Assembly (NCBI GenBank): GCA_024195265.1
Contig: JAJLRJ010000011.1
Location: forward strand, 24,602,527 to 24,666,526
DNA from: Dendrophyllia cribrosa
Taxonomy: Eukaryota > Cnidaria > Anthozoa > Scleractinia > Dendrophylliidae
DNA: 64,000 nt
Direction of reading: 5' to 3'
Translations under genes and position numbers: made by a program
Shown here: piece by piece, positions 40,809-51,235 of the stretch
Layout: each line of letters starts with the position of its first letter
Numbering within the stretch: the stretch's first letter is position 1
Notes under the pieces: model-generated
The model's input: the letters and a program-made list of their open reading frames with translations, nothing else
Database searches by the model: none
Told to the model about the DNA's origin: nothing

Positions 40809-41038
40809 GAACAATTAACGCGACAACGACATGATAGAGCCCAAACTGAACCGTGGACAGCTGTTTCGACCTGGTTGGGTCTCGTCAGCACGGTGTAACA
40901 GCAAAAAGATAGATTTAATTGGCGTTCGCGCTAGTTTTTCTATCTTTTTGCTGCTACAACCAGGTCGAAACAGCTGTCCACGGTTGCATTTTGGCTTTCA
41001 GTTTGGGCTCTATCATGTCGTTGTCGCGTTAATTGTTC
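40809..41038. mobile_element. Foldback insertion within the left arm
   Basis: GAACAATTAACGCGACAACG mirrored by CGTTGTCGCGTTAATTGTTC. Flanked by TACGTA on both sides (40803-40808, 41039-41044). In the intact right arm the same site reads GGGTACGTAGC once, so TACGTA was duplicated on insertion. Confidence 0.82.
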
Positions 41039-41339
41039 TACGTACCCGGCGTAGCTAATCGAACGTTCGGTAATCGAACCTAATCGAACTCAATCGCTCG
41101 ATTGGGTTCGATTGGGTTCGGTAATCGAACTTAATCGAACTCACCGAAAAATTTTGCCAATCGAACGCAATCGAACGTTCGGTAATCGAACGCTTCAACA
41201 ATCGAACGTAATCGAACTCATCGAACATAATCGAACACTTCAACAATCGGAAATATAAAACTAGTTTAATCTGGTCTGAAACAAAGCATTGCGGTCAAGT
41301 AAGTTATTTTTTGGCTTCTATTTCAAACACGAGTACAAG

Positions 41340-41457
41340 ATGTCGGACAGGGCAACAGACGTCAAACTTACCATTCTGGAAGCGGTGGTAAAGGGCTACC
41401 ACGAGTGCTCTTTCAACGTCCGTGTCGGAGAGAAATTTGTTGTAAAGCAGAAAAGAG
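41340..41457 (+). CDS. Exon resembling the start of a HIRAN-type domain protein (transposon-borne)
   Basis: Reads MSDRATDVKLTILEAVVKGY then HECSFNVRVGEKFVVKQKRG; the pattern VVGYHEC..F.V.VGE.F is what I associate with small HIRAN-like ORFs in cnidarian mobile elements. A good donor, AAAGAG|GTATGA, follows in phase 1. No second exon was found before the element's end, so the gene is incomplete or the rest was lost. Function unknown; HIRAN domains bind DNA ends in other proteins. Confidence 0.35.
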
Positions 41458-41838
41458 GTATGAAGTACTGAGCTGTTCATGTTATATTGTGAATTAATCA
41501 ATTTCGAATCACCGTAACAATAAAGATTTTAGTTAATTGAAATGTGTTAATATCTCTCACAATTGCTCCGCTAGTAAAGGATCAGTTAAAGGGTGAAATT
41601 CTTCCACCGAACAAAATCGAACCAATCGCCTCGATTGGGTTCGATTGGATTCGGTAATCGAACTTAATCGAACTCACCCAAAAGTTCCAGTTCGATTATG
41701 TTCGATTGCCGAACCAATCGAACAGATCGAACTCCAATCGAACGATTTAGTTCGATTGGGTTCGATTGGTTTTTGGTTCGGATTCGTTCGATTAGCTACG
41801 CCGGGTACGTAGCATCAGCTTTGCTCACTATGTTTGTA

Positions 41839-43182
41839 TTACTATTTTGGGCTGATCAGATATCCTACGTACTCAAGCAGCATTTTCGTACGCGCTCCTT
41901 TGCTTCTTGTTCTTCTATTCTTCATCTATCTATGTATATTATTTTGTTCAGAAAGCCTAGCCCGAACGCAGATGTCCTCTATAACGTCTGTTTCTTTAGC
42001 ACACAGGGATACCAGGCAAATGCTGCGTGTACCCACTTTTCTGAATGCGGAAGCGACTTATTAATGCGGGACTTAACCTAAACGCCATTTGTCCTCCACG
42101 CGACATGGCTTTAATGGAAATATCTCGTTCACGTTTCAAGCAATCCAAAAACTCTATGCTCATCACATGAATCGATGTTGTGGGGTATTGTAAATTTTGG
42201 GGTGATTTGGGGTATTTTGGGGGGGAAATAGTTTTTCACAAAGGATTTGTAAAATTAAGCAAGAAATAATGAAGATTTAGTGAAGTTTTAAAATTGGAAT
42301 TTGTAGTTGATAATTAATAGACGGACACCAAGTTAGTCCACTAGTAACATTAACCTGGGGTGCTCTTGTGTGGGTATCAACTGTCTGTTGGTGTTCCAAA
42401 AATCATTTTCTTTCTTCTATCCCTTCTTTAAACCTCTTCAAATTTCATTGAAATTCACGCCGGTGTACCCCCGCCTTAAAGGGGGACAAGTGTTAACATT
42501 TACATCGAATTTACAGTGCCAGATACATCCATTTGCAATAGATACAAGGTAAAACGCGCCTTTAAACATGTTAATATAACAAAAAAATAAAATGAAAAAT
42601 AATTTGAGCAAAACGCTCCCCCGTGTCTGCTCCCCTAAGTTCCTAACCCCCTCATTGGGGTAGAGTTACAGGGAGCAAAGTCTCTGCAGAGTCCCACCGT
42701 CACTGGTACACCCGCACGAGGGAAATCTGAATTAGCTGATGGTACTGAAAGCGCTATATAAAAAGAGGCGACAGCGTCTTTTTTTCCCATGTGGGACACA
42801 TTTTCTGAGATATGCACAAGGCGTAGCCTCGTTTTGGTGCGAAGCTCGTTTTCGTCCTTTAACGTCATAAAATTGCTGTTTTCATTCATAACTCAGAAAT
42901 CTTGAACTCTATTCATAACTCAGAAATCTTGAACTCTATTCATAACGTAGAAATCTTGAACTCGTGGATTTCTTGACATCTATTAGCTTGATGTCGATTA
43001 CATCAAGGATTTTCTTGAAAAGTTCGTCTTAAATGGAAGCCATCAGAAATTTTTTAAAAAGTTTCGAAACGACAAAATATCAATACTACAGGCGCAAATT
43101 CGAAGGAAAATTGTTGTATATTGGACAAAACTTTTCTTATTGAAATTATTGTGGTGTTGTACCGTTCAAGTAAAACAACCGT
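41839..43182. other. Intergenic, no gene seen
   Basis: Holds a three-fold tandem ATTCATAACTCAGAAATCTT at about 42882-42960. Open frames on both strands lack domains or splice support. Confidence 0.45.
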
Positions 43183-43348
43183 TAGGGCCGATTTACACGG
43201 TACAACTTTGTCGCATGTGACACGCTTAAAACATGCTTACGACATGCTTACAGCACAAATTACTCCGTGTAAATCAACTCAAGTCATGTCGTAAGCATGC
43301 CGTAAGCGTGTCGCATGCAACAAAGTTGTACCGTGTAAATCGGCCCTA
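43183..43348. mobile_element. MITE, 166 bp
   Basis: TAGGGCCGATTTACACGGTA and TACCGTGTAAATCGGCCCTA are perfect inverted ends. The interior repeats GTCGCATG, ACATGCTTACGACATG and complements. Confidence 0.85.
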
Positions 43349-44037
43349 AGTCAAACACAGCATTGATTTATTGACTCCATGCTCGCACCGACTACAAGGG
43401 TACTAGTTCTTCTCGACAGCGTGCTTATATGATTGACAGATGTCACTCACTACAATTATTTATACACAGGTAGTAAGCCTAAATGCGGATTTTAAAAACT
43501 GAATTAAAAAATAAGGGCGCAAATACAAATACGCTTTGCGAAAGCATCTTTTAGAGTGCGTGCACAAATGCATCACGCCTTCGTTTGAAGGCGGGAAGGG
43601 AAATTTCCCGAATGGCCCCAGGAATATTTGAATTTTTGATACACCACGAGTGCTGTTTTTAATTAATAGGCACTTTGACAGATTTTATATATTAAATAAT
43701 GACCGCAATGGAACTCTTCCTCCTGCATGATGTTTTTCTTTGCCTTCTTCTTTGCACAAATTTTTTCCCCTGACATTTCCCCTTGCATTATTTTTTTTTG
43801 TTTGTTTTCTTCTTCCCTCCTCCAACCCCACCCCACCCCCATCACTTTTCTAATGGTCCATCCCTTACATGCAACCGCCAACCGGATTGTGCAGGAATCA
43901 CTTTCTTTATTGGAAGAAAACGGCTTTAACCTTGAATTAAAAGTGGAGCAGAGGAAAGGGTCACGACACACGATCCTCTACAACTATAAAAGTACAGCTG
44001 TATTATATTCGAACTAGCTAAAACACGTACTTTAATA

Positions 44038-44185
44038 TAGCCTGTTCCAGGCGTTTAGATTGTGGGGAGCAGCGAAAAGCGGCGCGCGACGCTATAGGTA
44101 AAACTGAGAGAAAGGTACCCTCGTTTCTTCTCTTGCGCCCGATTTTTCTTTCGCGCGCCACAAACTTAACGCCTGGAACAGGCTA
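44038..44185. mobile_element. Mutator-like MITE 2, 9-bp target duplication
   Basis: TAGCCTGTTCCAGGCGTTTA at the left and AACGCCTGGAACAGGCTA at the right. Identical 9-mers ACTTTAATA flank it (44029-44037 and 44186-44194). Confidence 0.88.
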
Positions 44186-44194
44186 ACTTTAATA

Positions 44195-45090
44195 TAACAT
44201 CACGCTGGGAAAGAAAGACAACCTTTCGCCAATTAGTTCTTCGGAGAAAATATTATGAGAAAAATCATTCTACTTTTCTTCAGTTCATAGCGCTATAGTT
44301 TTCATTCACGGAAAGCGATATTCAATTCGTGACGGCAGTCGGAATGTCTGTTGAATTTTTGGAAGTGATCGACGTCTTGCCACTAATTATTCAATTGAAA
44401 ACTTTCGCTTTCACGTCTTTCTATACACATGTGTGCTTTTAGTATGTTAAGAAGTATTTCTGTCATAGCGATAGACAAGATTGATTTCAAAGATATCTTG
44501 CATATTTAATCAAGTGCGCGCGTTAACTGTGAAAACTAATTAGGGGACGGAATGGCAAAAACCATACCGTGCTTGCAGGCGTTCCCGTACTCCCTCCCGG
44601 CGTTCCTTTCCTCTCGTTTCGCGCTCAAACTCCCCTTCTCTCGCCTCTTTCTTCGCCTGTCACGTAGGCTATCGCGCTCCGCGCTCGTGTATCGCGCTCT
44701 GCCTCTCTTGACCGCCTGTTCTGTAGGGTAGGGAAATTCGGTGAAACAGAAAAAAATTACAAACTTCATCTGACCGGAAATTCAAGTAATGGTTGTTAAA
44801 TCAGTCTTTTAAAAAATAGTTTAGACTTCCCTTTCCCGGGCGTATACCAAAAGGAAGTCTAAAGAAAACTCCGCATTGAAGTATAAATTATTTTTTTCAG
44901 CGAAAACAATATGCGCATATCCTTAAAAACAATCATTCTGTACTGACTACTGAGATCCACTGTTTAATTCTCATTCTAAGCTAAGTTTACAACATCACTG
45001 TGTTAGCACCGAAACATTGCAAGAGTAAGGCAAAGTCAGTCAGGGTTACGTCACTTGCTGCCTGCAGCCTGATGAACTTCTTTGGACACC
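44195..45090. other. Intergenic, no gene seen
   Basis: Includes a GC-rich, CG-containing patch at 44570-44720 built of CTCTCGCGCTC-type words and no recognisable coding sequence. Confidence 0.4.
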
Positions 45091-45094
45091 TTAA

Positions 45095-45520
45095 AGTGCT
45101 AACTCTATGTACATTGAATAGCTGAATGGTAAAATATTTCTTGTTTTGAACGTCGCGTTTGTGAGTTATAGAGATTTGAATTTACAAAATGCTAATTAGA
45201 TGACGTCAACCCGGGAATTTGCCATTATTTTTACGCCAATTTGCAATGCGCAGTTTACAGCTTGAGGATAATTAATTTGAAAAATACTAAGAATAAACTG
45301 TGGATAGTCAATTGATTCGTAAAAAATATTACTTGGAGGTGAAAACAAGTAGTTGTATAATAAATGATCCCCGGGTTGACGTCATCTAATTAGCATTTTG
45401 TAAATTCAATTCTCTGTAACTCACTAACACGACGTTGAAAACAAGAAATATTTTACCATTTAGCTATTCAATGTACATAGAGTTGATTCTGAATATAACT
45501 TTCTAGGGGTGATAGGCACT
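45095..45520. mobile_element. TTAA-type MITE family E, copy 1 (uninterrupted)
   Basis: TTAA then AGTGCTAACTC at the left, AGGCACT then TTAA at the right. Inverted arms share ACATTGAATAGCTGAATGG, AACGTCGCGTT and TTAGATGACGTCAACCCGGG. Its right TTAA (45521-45524) contains the stop codon of the neighbouring gene. A second copy is at 54198-55547. Confidence 0.85.
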
Positions 45521-46204
45521 TTAATGCTTTGTTTTCCCCTGCTTAACCTCGTTCTCAACTTTTTCACTGCGAGGCTCTTTTGTTTTTATACAAAATGGCG
45601 GGGCGTGATAAAGGCCCATGGGTAGGACAAAGACCTGGCAAGATGGCCTCTTGTACTCTGCATGAGCTTTGAAAAATCCACCCAGACCGTTACCCTCCAC
45701 GTTCCAGATCGACAAACACATGGGGGCGCCGGACCCTCGATCAGTCCACAATGGTTGGTGATCCAGCGCTCCTTCACGCAGCAAATCTCCTCGGATGCAG
45801 GCGTATTTGGCTGTAAAATAGTCAGGAGGCGGATCATAGCCATCACAAGCAACATCACCCAGTGCCACGTAGCCGTAAGGGGCTTGAACGCGCCAAAATG
45901 AAACGTCCTGAGAACCACCCGAACGCTTGTCGTTCCAGACCAGCTCGTAGCCTGTCGGTGGCTTTATAAGATCGCCAGAATCGTCTTTCTCGACCAAGGG
46001 CTTCACAAGAACTAAAGATGACATGGGGATGGCGGCGACATGCGCTGGAACAGCGACCTGACCTATCATGTAAGCACCTTCTGGGATGAACTTCACTTCA
46101 GCTTGCCACACACTAACATCTCTGTGAGATCCCGTGCCATTATCCATGTAAACCCTTTCTACACGAGGCGCTGTCAACACATCGAAAAGTGGTTGGTTCG
46201 CCAT
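45521..46204 (-). CDS. Vps62-family (DUF946) protein, single exon
   Basis: A 227-residue protein without introns. Two repeats of the family signature are visible, GYELVWNDKRSGGSQDVSFW and LWTDRGSGAPMCLSIWN, plus an earlier VYMDNGTGSHRDVSVWQAE; APYGYVALGDV is also characteristic. I place it in the Vps62/DUF946 domain family, known from fungal vacuolar protein sorting and from plants; its animal function is not established. The start MANQPLFDV is chosen for its strong context (ACAATGG); an in-frame ATG 16 codons upstream has a weak context. The C terminus is basic and ends KQGKTKH with the TAA stop formed by the TTAA target site of the adjacent MITE. Confidence 0.8.
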   Translation of the reverse strand: MANQPLFDVLTAPRVERVYMDNGTGSHRDVSVWQAEVKFIPEGAYMIGQVAVPAHVAAIPMSSLVLVKPLVEKDDSGDLIKPPTGYELVWNDKRSGGSQDVSFWRVQAPYGYVALGDVACDGYDPPPDYFTAKYACIRGDLLREGALDHQPLWTDRGSGAPMCLSIWNVEGNGLGGFFKAHAEYKRPSCQVFVLPMGLYHAPPFCIKTKEPRSEKVENEVKQGKTKH

Positions 46205-46546
46205 TGTTTGAGGTCTGTATGCCTCGGTACATATCAAACTCTTGTCATGCAACGCGGAACATTTGATATCTAGTGATCATACACGAAGTAGTGAGTAGAG
46301 TTTCCCAGTTCGCATGCGCAGCATATCCAATTTTCAAAACGGCGGAAAAAACCAAACGGCACTAACGTCCACAGGAAAGGCTTATCAACGCAGCTGTCAA
46401 CGAATACTTACAAGTTTCTTTTTACAACTGCCGCTATGGCTGACTCTTTTACCCTCATTATTTTCGTTCTCCATGGATATTAAGATGTAAATGAGGAAAG
46501 TGCCCGGAAAAAATATAAACACGGTAAATATATTTTATCGAGTGCA

Positions 46547-47145
46547 CAGGGCTCGAAATCAGTGTCGAAATAACGGCCGCGGTCATGATCATCGCACAAT
46601 GTCCGGACTGATTGGGGATTTGACCGGTCAAAATTTCGCGTCTTTCCTGTCATGTTGATCGGTCTTATTCGATTGTACTGAAATAGACGAAAGTATCCAT
46701 GCTGTTCAGTTGTTTACTATCAGCAATTAATACACTTCGTTTGTATTTAATACTGAACTTTGACTCGAAACCTTTGTTTACAATTCGCGTGGTGAAACAG
46801 ACATCAGAGTTCGCGCACTTCCGGTCTCAAATTGAAATTAGCTAGTTTCCAAATTTCATTTTGTAGTTTATTTCCTCCTGTTTACAAATTATTTCCATAC
46901 CCCAGAGTATCATAAAATTATAATGTAATGTTTTGTGGCATTTTTGTAGTGTTTTCCAAGCGGCTTGTGTAATATAAACACAAAGTTATAACAACATTTT
47001 CGTTTCATGGGCCCCTGTTACTGCCTGTTTTAAGAGTTATTTATTCATATATATTTGACCGGCAAGAAACGACACTCGACCGAACTAAAACGTACTTGGC
47101 CGGTCATCGTGACCGGAGACTCTACAAAAATTATTTCGAGCCCTG
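46547..47145. mobile_element. hAT-like non-autonomous element, about 600 bp
   Basis: CAGGGCTCGAAAT and ATTTCGAGCCCTG are perfect inverted ends, with GACCGGTC-type repeats next to both ends. Flanks share GTGCA but no perfect 8-bp duplication is seen. No transposase. Confidence 0.7.
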
Positions 47146-47326
47146 GTGCAAGGATTTTATGCTTGACACTGATTTAGTAAGGAAACGTATTTCGCGCTAA
47201 CCAGTCACGAATACGTATGAAGGTAATGTAGAAGAAATGTTTTTATACTGATCGAGCCTCGATGTCTCATCGCAGCCTTTAAAATTGAAATAAACAGCTC
47301 ACGAAATTTTATCGACACTCACTTGT

Positions 47327-47467
47327 TTATTTCGTATGTGAACGAGTAAATAGAACGTCTGATGAACTGCCTTCTGCTCCTTCGGAATCATCCCCAGCTG
47401 CTTTACCCCTTTGAACCGAAAATAACAACACAAGCAAAACGAGCACCCAGTGAAACTTGAAAGCCAT
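47327..47467 (-). CDS. Possible short secreted peptide or signal-peptide exon
   Basis: From ATGGCT at 47467 the frame reads MAFKFHWVLVLLVLLFSVQR, then GKAAGDDSEGAEGSSSD and ends VLFTRSHTK with TAA, 46 residues. The first 20 residues are a good signal peptide with a hydrophobic core and a basic flank. The rest is acidic and small-residue rich. A strong donor-like CAA|GTGAGT lies just beyond the stop and another, GGG|GTAAAG, just after the signal peptide, so it may be the first exon of a longer gene. Unrecognised. Confidence 0.35.
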   Translation of the reverse strand: MAFKFHWVLVLLVLLFSVQRGKAAGDDSEGAEGSSSDVLFTRSHTK

Positions 47468-47574
47468 GGGTCCGTGACTAAATCTTGACGAATATTTATG
47501 AATCGCACACCAAAACACCGGCAATTTTTGGTTTTCATATGACGTCATAAAAATTATAAAATCTAAAGTATACA

Positions 47575-48110
47575 TCCTACAAAGCTGTTTCTAACATGGT
47601 ATGTGGATACAAGTATTATTAATCTTCTACAAAAAGTTTCAGGTTTTAACGATGTTTTGCTTCCGATTTACAAAGGTCTTGTGTCACGCAATTCGTCACG
47701 CTATTTCCGATAAGCCGTGAAAATAAACAAAATTGAATCAGCTGAAAGTTATTGTTTGCATTATAAGTGCTTATAAGCCGAGTTAGTGGAGGTTATAGCA
47801 AATACAATATTTTTCTATTTGATTTTTGGTGTAATTAAGACTTTGAATTTTTGACCGCCATTTTTGTGCCCCTGAGTGGGGCACAAAGATGGCCGCTCCA
47901 TACATTTCTTACTAAACATGTCTAATACTTGTTCGCCTATAACTCTTGAACGAAATGCTTTGGCGCTTTAAAATTTGGCCAAGATGTGTAGTTTTAAACT
48001 CTCTACAATTCCATAAACATTTTGGATCCGAAATCTATTGTTTAAAGCTTCTGAATTTTGATATGACGTCAGTGAAAAACCAGTCAATCCCAGCGTGCAT
48101 TGAGACGCTA
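47575..48110 (+). repeat. Dispersed repeat A, copy 2
   Basis: TCTAACATGGTATGTGGATA to TTGATATGACGTCAGT. Same block order as 5868-6340, with extra sequence (GTGCCCCTGAGTGGGGCAC) shared with copy 3. Confidence 0.8.
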
Positions 48111-48547
48111 TTACCCAGTTTTCCTCGCCAGATCCTGTCTCACCAATGCGAGGCCTTATAAAATTGACTGAACTTGCCAAAAGTAACCTCCAAAGTCCGT
48201 GACTTGTTTTATTCTTTTCAGATCGAACAAGTAAAGCAAAGATGCATTAAATGTGTATGTTTCATAAATCATTGGTAACCAAGCATGAATATTCACAAGG
48301 AATTCGCACTGAACGAAAAACTACAAAATTCCCTAATATTTGAGTGAGCTTATTTGTGGGCGCGGTCGTCGGAAATATGATAGACCTTTTGTTAACAAGG
48401 AGTTTCATATGTTCTTTGGCATGTAGCTTTGTATAGACAAGGGTCGGACTTTATCGCTCTGCTTGAATACGCTGGCGTAGCACCAAACCTTTTCCTTTTC
48501 CCCTCTGCTACTCTCGCTAGAAACGTTTTTTTCAAAAGCGGATGCCA

Positions 48548-48640
48548 TTCCTGAGCGCGAGCGGAGTGAGGGAGTGGGCCGACGGAATTAATATCGCGTA
48601 TTAAAAATAAAGCATCCGCGTATTAATATCAAAAAGTGGA
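48548..48640. repeat. Left member of a direct-repeat pair
   Basis: GAGTGGGCCGACGGAATTAA followed by AAAGCATCCGCGTATTAATA. A close match is at 51169-51235, 2.6 kb away in the same orientation. Confidence 0.65.
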
Positions 48641-48814
48641 TTTGCTACCTATTTTTGGCGGGAGACTCAGCTTTCGACCCAATCTCACGCAACCACGCCA
48701 TTCAGAAAAACATCACGCCTTTTTTTTAAATAATACAACTCGCCGAAAAAAATTTAATTAAGAGATATACTATCGTGGAGACAAACGCTAATCGAATATA
48801 TGTAAGGGTTATCG

Positions 48815-48915
48815 GCCTGAAACGAGGGGATATCAGATTTATTCACCTCTGGTTCCGCCCGAGGGCGGAACCAGAGGTGAATAAATCTGATATCCCCGAG
48901 TGAAAGGCCGATAAA
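48815..48915. repeat. Near-perfect palindrome
   Basis: GGATATCAGATTTATTCACC and its mirror surround TTCCGCCC/GGGCGGAA. One arm's word GGGGATATxxxATTTATTCACCT reappears at 49848. Confidence 0.85.
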
Positions 48916-48923
48916 ATGCTTAT

Positions 48924-49337
48924 TTTTCACACTGGTGAGGTTTTCTAAAAAACGCACTTTTGTTTAAGATGTCGGCAAAAGAGCTTGATGAAGTTTTGTA
49001 AAGAAACAAAGATATCATGGTAGTCTCTAGGGACTTGCATACATGTGCGTAAAAAATTGCGAAAACAACATTGTCATGGTATGAGTTGAATAGGTATTTA
49101 AAGTGTAGTTTGCCTCGTGTTGTAATTTGCATTATTTTTCACATTGGTGAGGTTTTTGTAGATAATGCACTTTTGTTTAAGATGTCGGCAAAACAGCTTG
49201 ATGGAGTTTTGTAAAGAAACAAATATATGTAGTCTCTAGGGTCTTACATTACATACATGTGCGTGAAAAATTGCGAAAACAACATTGTCAGGTCTGAGTT
49301 CAATATGTAAGTAGTTTGCCTCGTGTTGTAATTTGCA
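48924..49337 (+). repeat. Tandem duplication of about 205 bp
   Basis: TTTGTTTAAGATGTCGGCAA to TTGCCTCGTGTTGTAATTTG occurs twice in direct orientation (from about 48924 and 49134), upstream of the acidic ORF at 49378. Confidence 0.85.
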
Positions 49338-49377
49338 TTGTGGATTACGCTTGATCTAGTTGAGCTGATGTCGAAGT

Positions 49378-49659
49378 ATGAGCGAATCGGACTCCGATGA
49401 TGATATTTTCATCACCCAAAGCAGTTTTTCTGGTTCTGTTCAGTCGTCTTGCAAAGATGAAAGTTTGTTGGATTTGCCAGCGGATAATTTGGATGGTTTA
49501 GATGTCGAGGAAACAGTGACAGAATTATTCGAAGAACTAAAGCGGAGTGAGTACACTAATGAAGTGGGTGAGACTAGCAAGAAGGTTGAAGTATCGCGAC
49601 ATGGTATTGAAATAATGACACAGGGAGAGGTTGAGGAAAGGAATTCAATAAAATGTTAG
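49378..49659 (+). CDS. Acidic N-terminal exon, possibly of a Crypton-type recombinase-like gene
   Basis: Starts MSESDSDDDIFITQSSFSGS and stays acidic for 93 codons. I associate the SDSDDDIFITQSSF start with the N terminus of the cnidarian DUF3504/ZMYM2-like recombinase-derived proteins (compare the remnant at 10521-10998), but I cannot check this. A donor GGA|GTGAGT at 49547 suggests that a coding exon 49378-49546 may continue elsewhere. No downstream exon is seen before the Penelope palindrome, so the copy is probably truncated. Confidence 0.4.
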   Translation: MSESDSDDDIFITQSSFSGSVQSSCKDESLLDLPADNLDGLDVEETVTELFEELKRSEYTNEVGETSKKVEVSRHGIEIMTQGEVEERNSIKC

Positions 49660-49700
49660 TGTTATTTGGTGCAATAATATTGTAGTGTATTTGATGTTTC

Positions 49701-49784
49701 GAGGGGAATAACTTGAGGGGAATAACTGGAGGGGAATAACTACAGGGGAATAACTGCAGGGGAATAACTACAGGGGAATAACTC
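49701..49784. repeat. 14-bp minisatellite
   Basis: Six units of GAGGGGAATAACTN, with the last two bases varying. Confidence 0.9.
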
Positions 49785-50203
49785 AGCCCCGCACTCCCCT
49801 GTTACAATCAAAGCCGCCACCTGCTTTTCAGACAGTTGATAATTGTTAGGGGATATTAAATTTATTCACCTGAATAAAACAAAGAAAACCGAGCCATGTG
49901 AAAAATAAGTAAAATAACACGGCAAACTGATCCTTACGGCGGAGAAAAGATTGAGGCAAGAAAAATAAAGTAAAATAAAAGATATATATTTTGTGCCCGA
50001 TATTTCGGTTTGAAACACAAACCTTCGACGGGGGCTAAAATAAAAATTAGTATATACGTTACAATTTAAAAAGTTTAAAATATGGAACCAAGAAACATGA
50101 TAGGTTACTACATTGACAGGTAAATAAAAAAGCGTCGCATGATAAACTGACAAATATGATAGTTGACTAAATAATGACAGGCAGTTTTGCTAAGATAACA
50201 AAA

Positions 50204-50440
50204 TTAGTGCAGTTCATCGCGTTTATTAATACCCGAAGGTTCTAGTGTTTTTGCTTTATCGATGAGATGAGCTTCGCGCGCCTTAATGACAGAGTCTCTT
50301 ATGTTTTTAATAAGCTCGATGGGAATGAGTATGATATCATTGAGTGAGTGGCCTGGCTGGTTGAAGTGTTGTGAGATTGGAGTAGACGTCTGTAGTAAAT
50401 GAGGTTTAGTCACTGAGCGGCGATGTTCTCCGAAGCGTTC
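50204..50440 (-). pseudogene. Penelope GIY-YIG endonuclease fragment, left arm
   Basis: Minus-strand frame LNERFGEHRRSVTKPHLLQ, then ISQHFNQPGHSLNDIIL and KAREAHLIDKAKTLEPSGIN. These are the middle and end of the GIY-YIG domain; the reverse transcriptase and the GIY half are missing. Confidence 0.75.
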
Positions 50441-50453
50441 GTTGAGTCAAAAA

Positions 50454-50719
50454 CAATACATCGGTGAGACTAAACGTAGACTCAACGAACGCTTCGGAGA
50501 ACATCGCCGCTCAGTGACTAAACCTCATTTACTACAGACGCCTACTCCAAACAACACTTCAACCAGCCAGGCCACTCACTCAATGATATCATACTCATTC
50601 CCATCGAGCTTATTAAAAACATAAGAGACTCTGTCAGAAAGGCACGTGAAGCTCATCTCATCGATAAAGCAAAAACACTAGAACCTTCGGGTATTAATAA
50701 ACGCGATGAACTGCACTAA
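50454..50719 (+). pseudogene. Penelope GIY-YIG endonuclease fragment, right arm
   Basis: Contains QYIGETKRRLNERFGEHRRS, the YIG half of the domain with its conserved arginine and histidine. A four-base deletion relative to the left arm near 50549 shifts the frame, so the rest (EAHLIDKAKTLEPSGINK) is out of frame. Confidence 0.75.
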
Positions 50720-51168
50720 TTATGTTATCTTAGCAAAACTGCCTGTCATTATTTAGTCAACTATCATATTTGTCAGTTTATCATGCGACGCTTTTTTATT
50801 TACCTGTCAATGTAGTGACCTATCATGTTTCTTGGTTCCATATTTTAAACTTTTTAAATTGTAACGATATTAACGTATATACTTATTTTTATTTTAGCCC
50901 CCGTCGAAGGTTTGTGTTTCAAACCGAAATATCGGGCACAAAATATATATCTTTTATTTTACTTTATTTTTCTTGCCTCAATCTTTTCTCCGCCGTAAGG
51001 ATCAGTTTGCCGTGTTATTTTACATTTATTCAAGTTTTTCTACTGACCCAGATCTTTGTCACAGATCCGGCACCTCTCATTGGTTTGTAGTTGTGGTTTC
51101 TGCTGTTCATTGTCTTAACTTCGCTAATCGAATATGCTCATCTCATGATTTTCAGTAACAGGATGTGC

Positions 51169-51235
51169 GAGTGGGCCGAGGGAATTAATACCCCGTACTA
51201 AAAGCATCCGCGTATTTTAATACGCGGATGCTTTT
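51169..51235. repeat. Right member of the direct-repeat pair, with hairpin
   Basis: GAGTGGGCCGAGGGAATTAA, then AAGCATCCGCGTATTTTAAT followed by its own inverse ATACGCGGATGCTTTTTT. Confidence 0.7.

Larger units (their letters stand above)
40777..41838. mobile_element. Inverted-repeat transposon with HIRAN-like exon, itself interrupted
   Basis: Outer ends: ACAAACATAGTGAGCAAAGC near 40779 and its mirror near 41836. The arms continue through CCCGGCGTAGCTAATCGAAC (left, from 41044) and its complement (right, to 41804). Subterminal zones (41050-41245 and 41610-41790) are arrays of TAATCGAAC and TTCGATTGG. The left arm is split by the foldback at 40809-41038. Confidence 0.75.
49909..51023. mobile_element. 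Inverted head-to-head pair of Penelope-like 3' ends
   Basis: Arms of about 540 bases (49909-50447 and 50480-51023) are near-identical inverted copies around a 32-base loop. Each arm carries the end of a GIY-YIG endonuclease frame followed by the same 3' flank with CCGATATTTCGGTTTGAAAC. Penelope-like elements typically have a C-terminal GIY-YIG endonuclease and often insert as inverted or tandem partial copies. Confidence 0.85.

Noticed and set aside
49866..51090. Matching ORFs beginning MSVYHATLFYLPVNV on both strands
   Set aside because: They are the 3' flank of the Penelope palindrome read outward in both arms, not genes.
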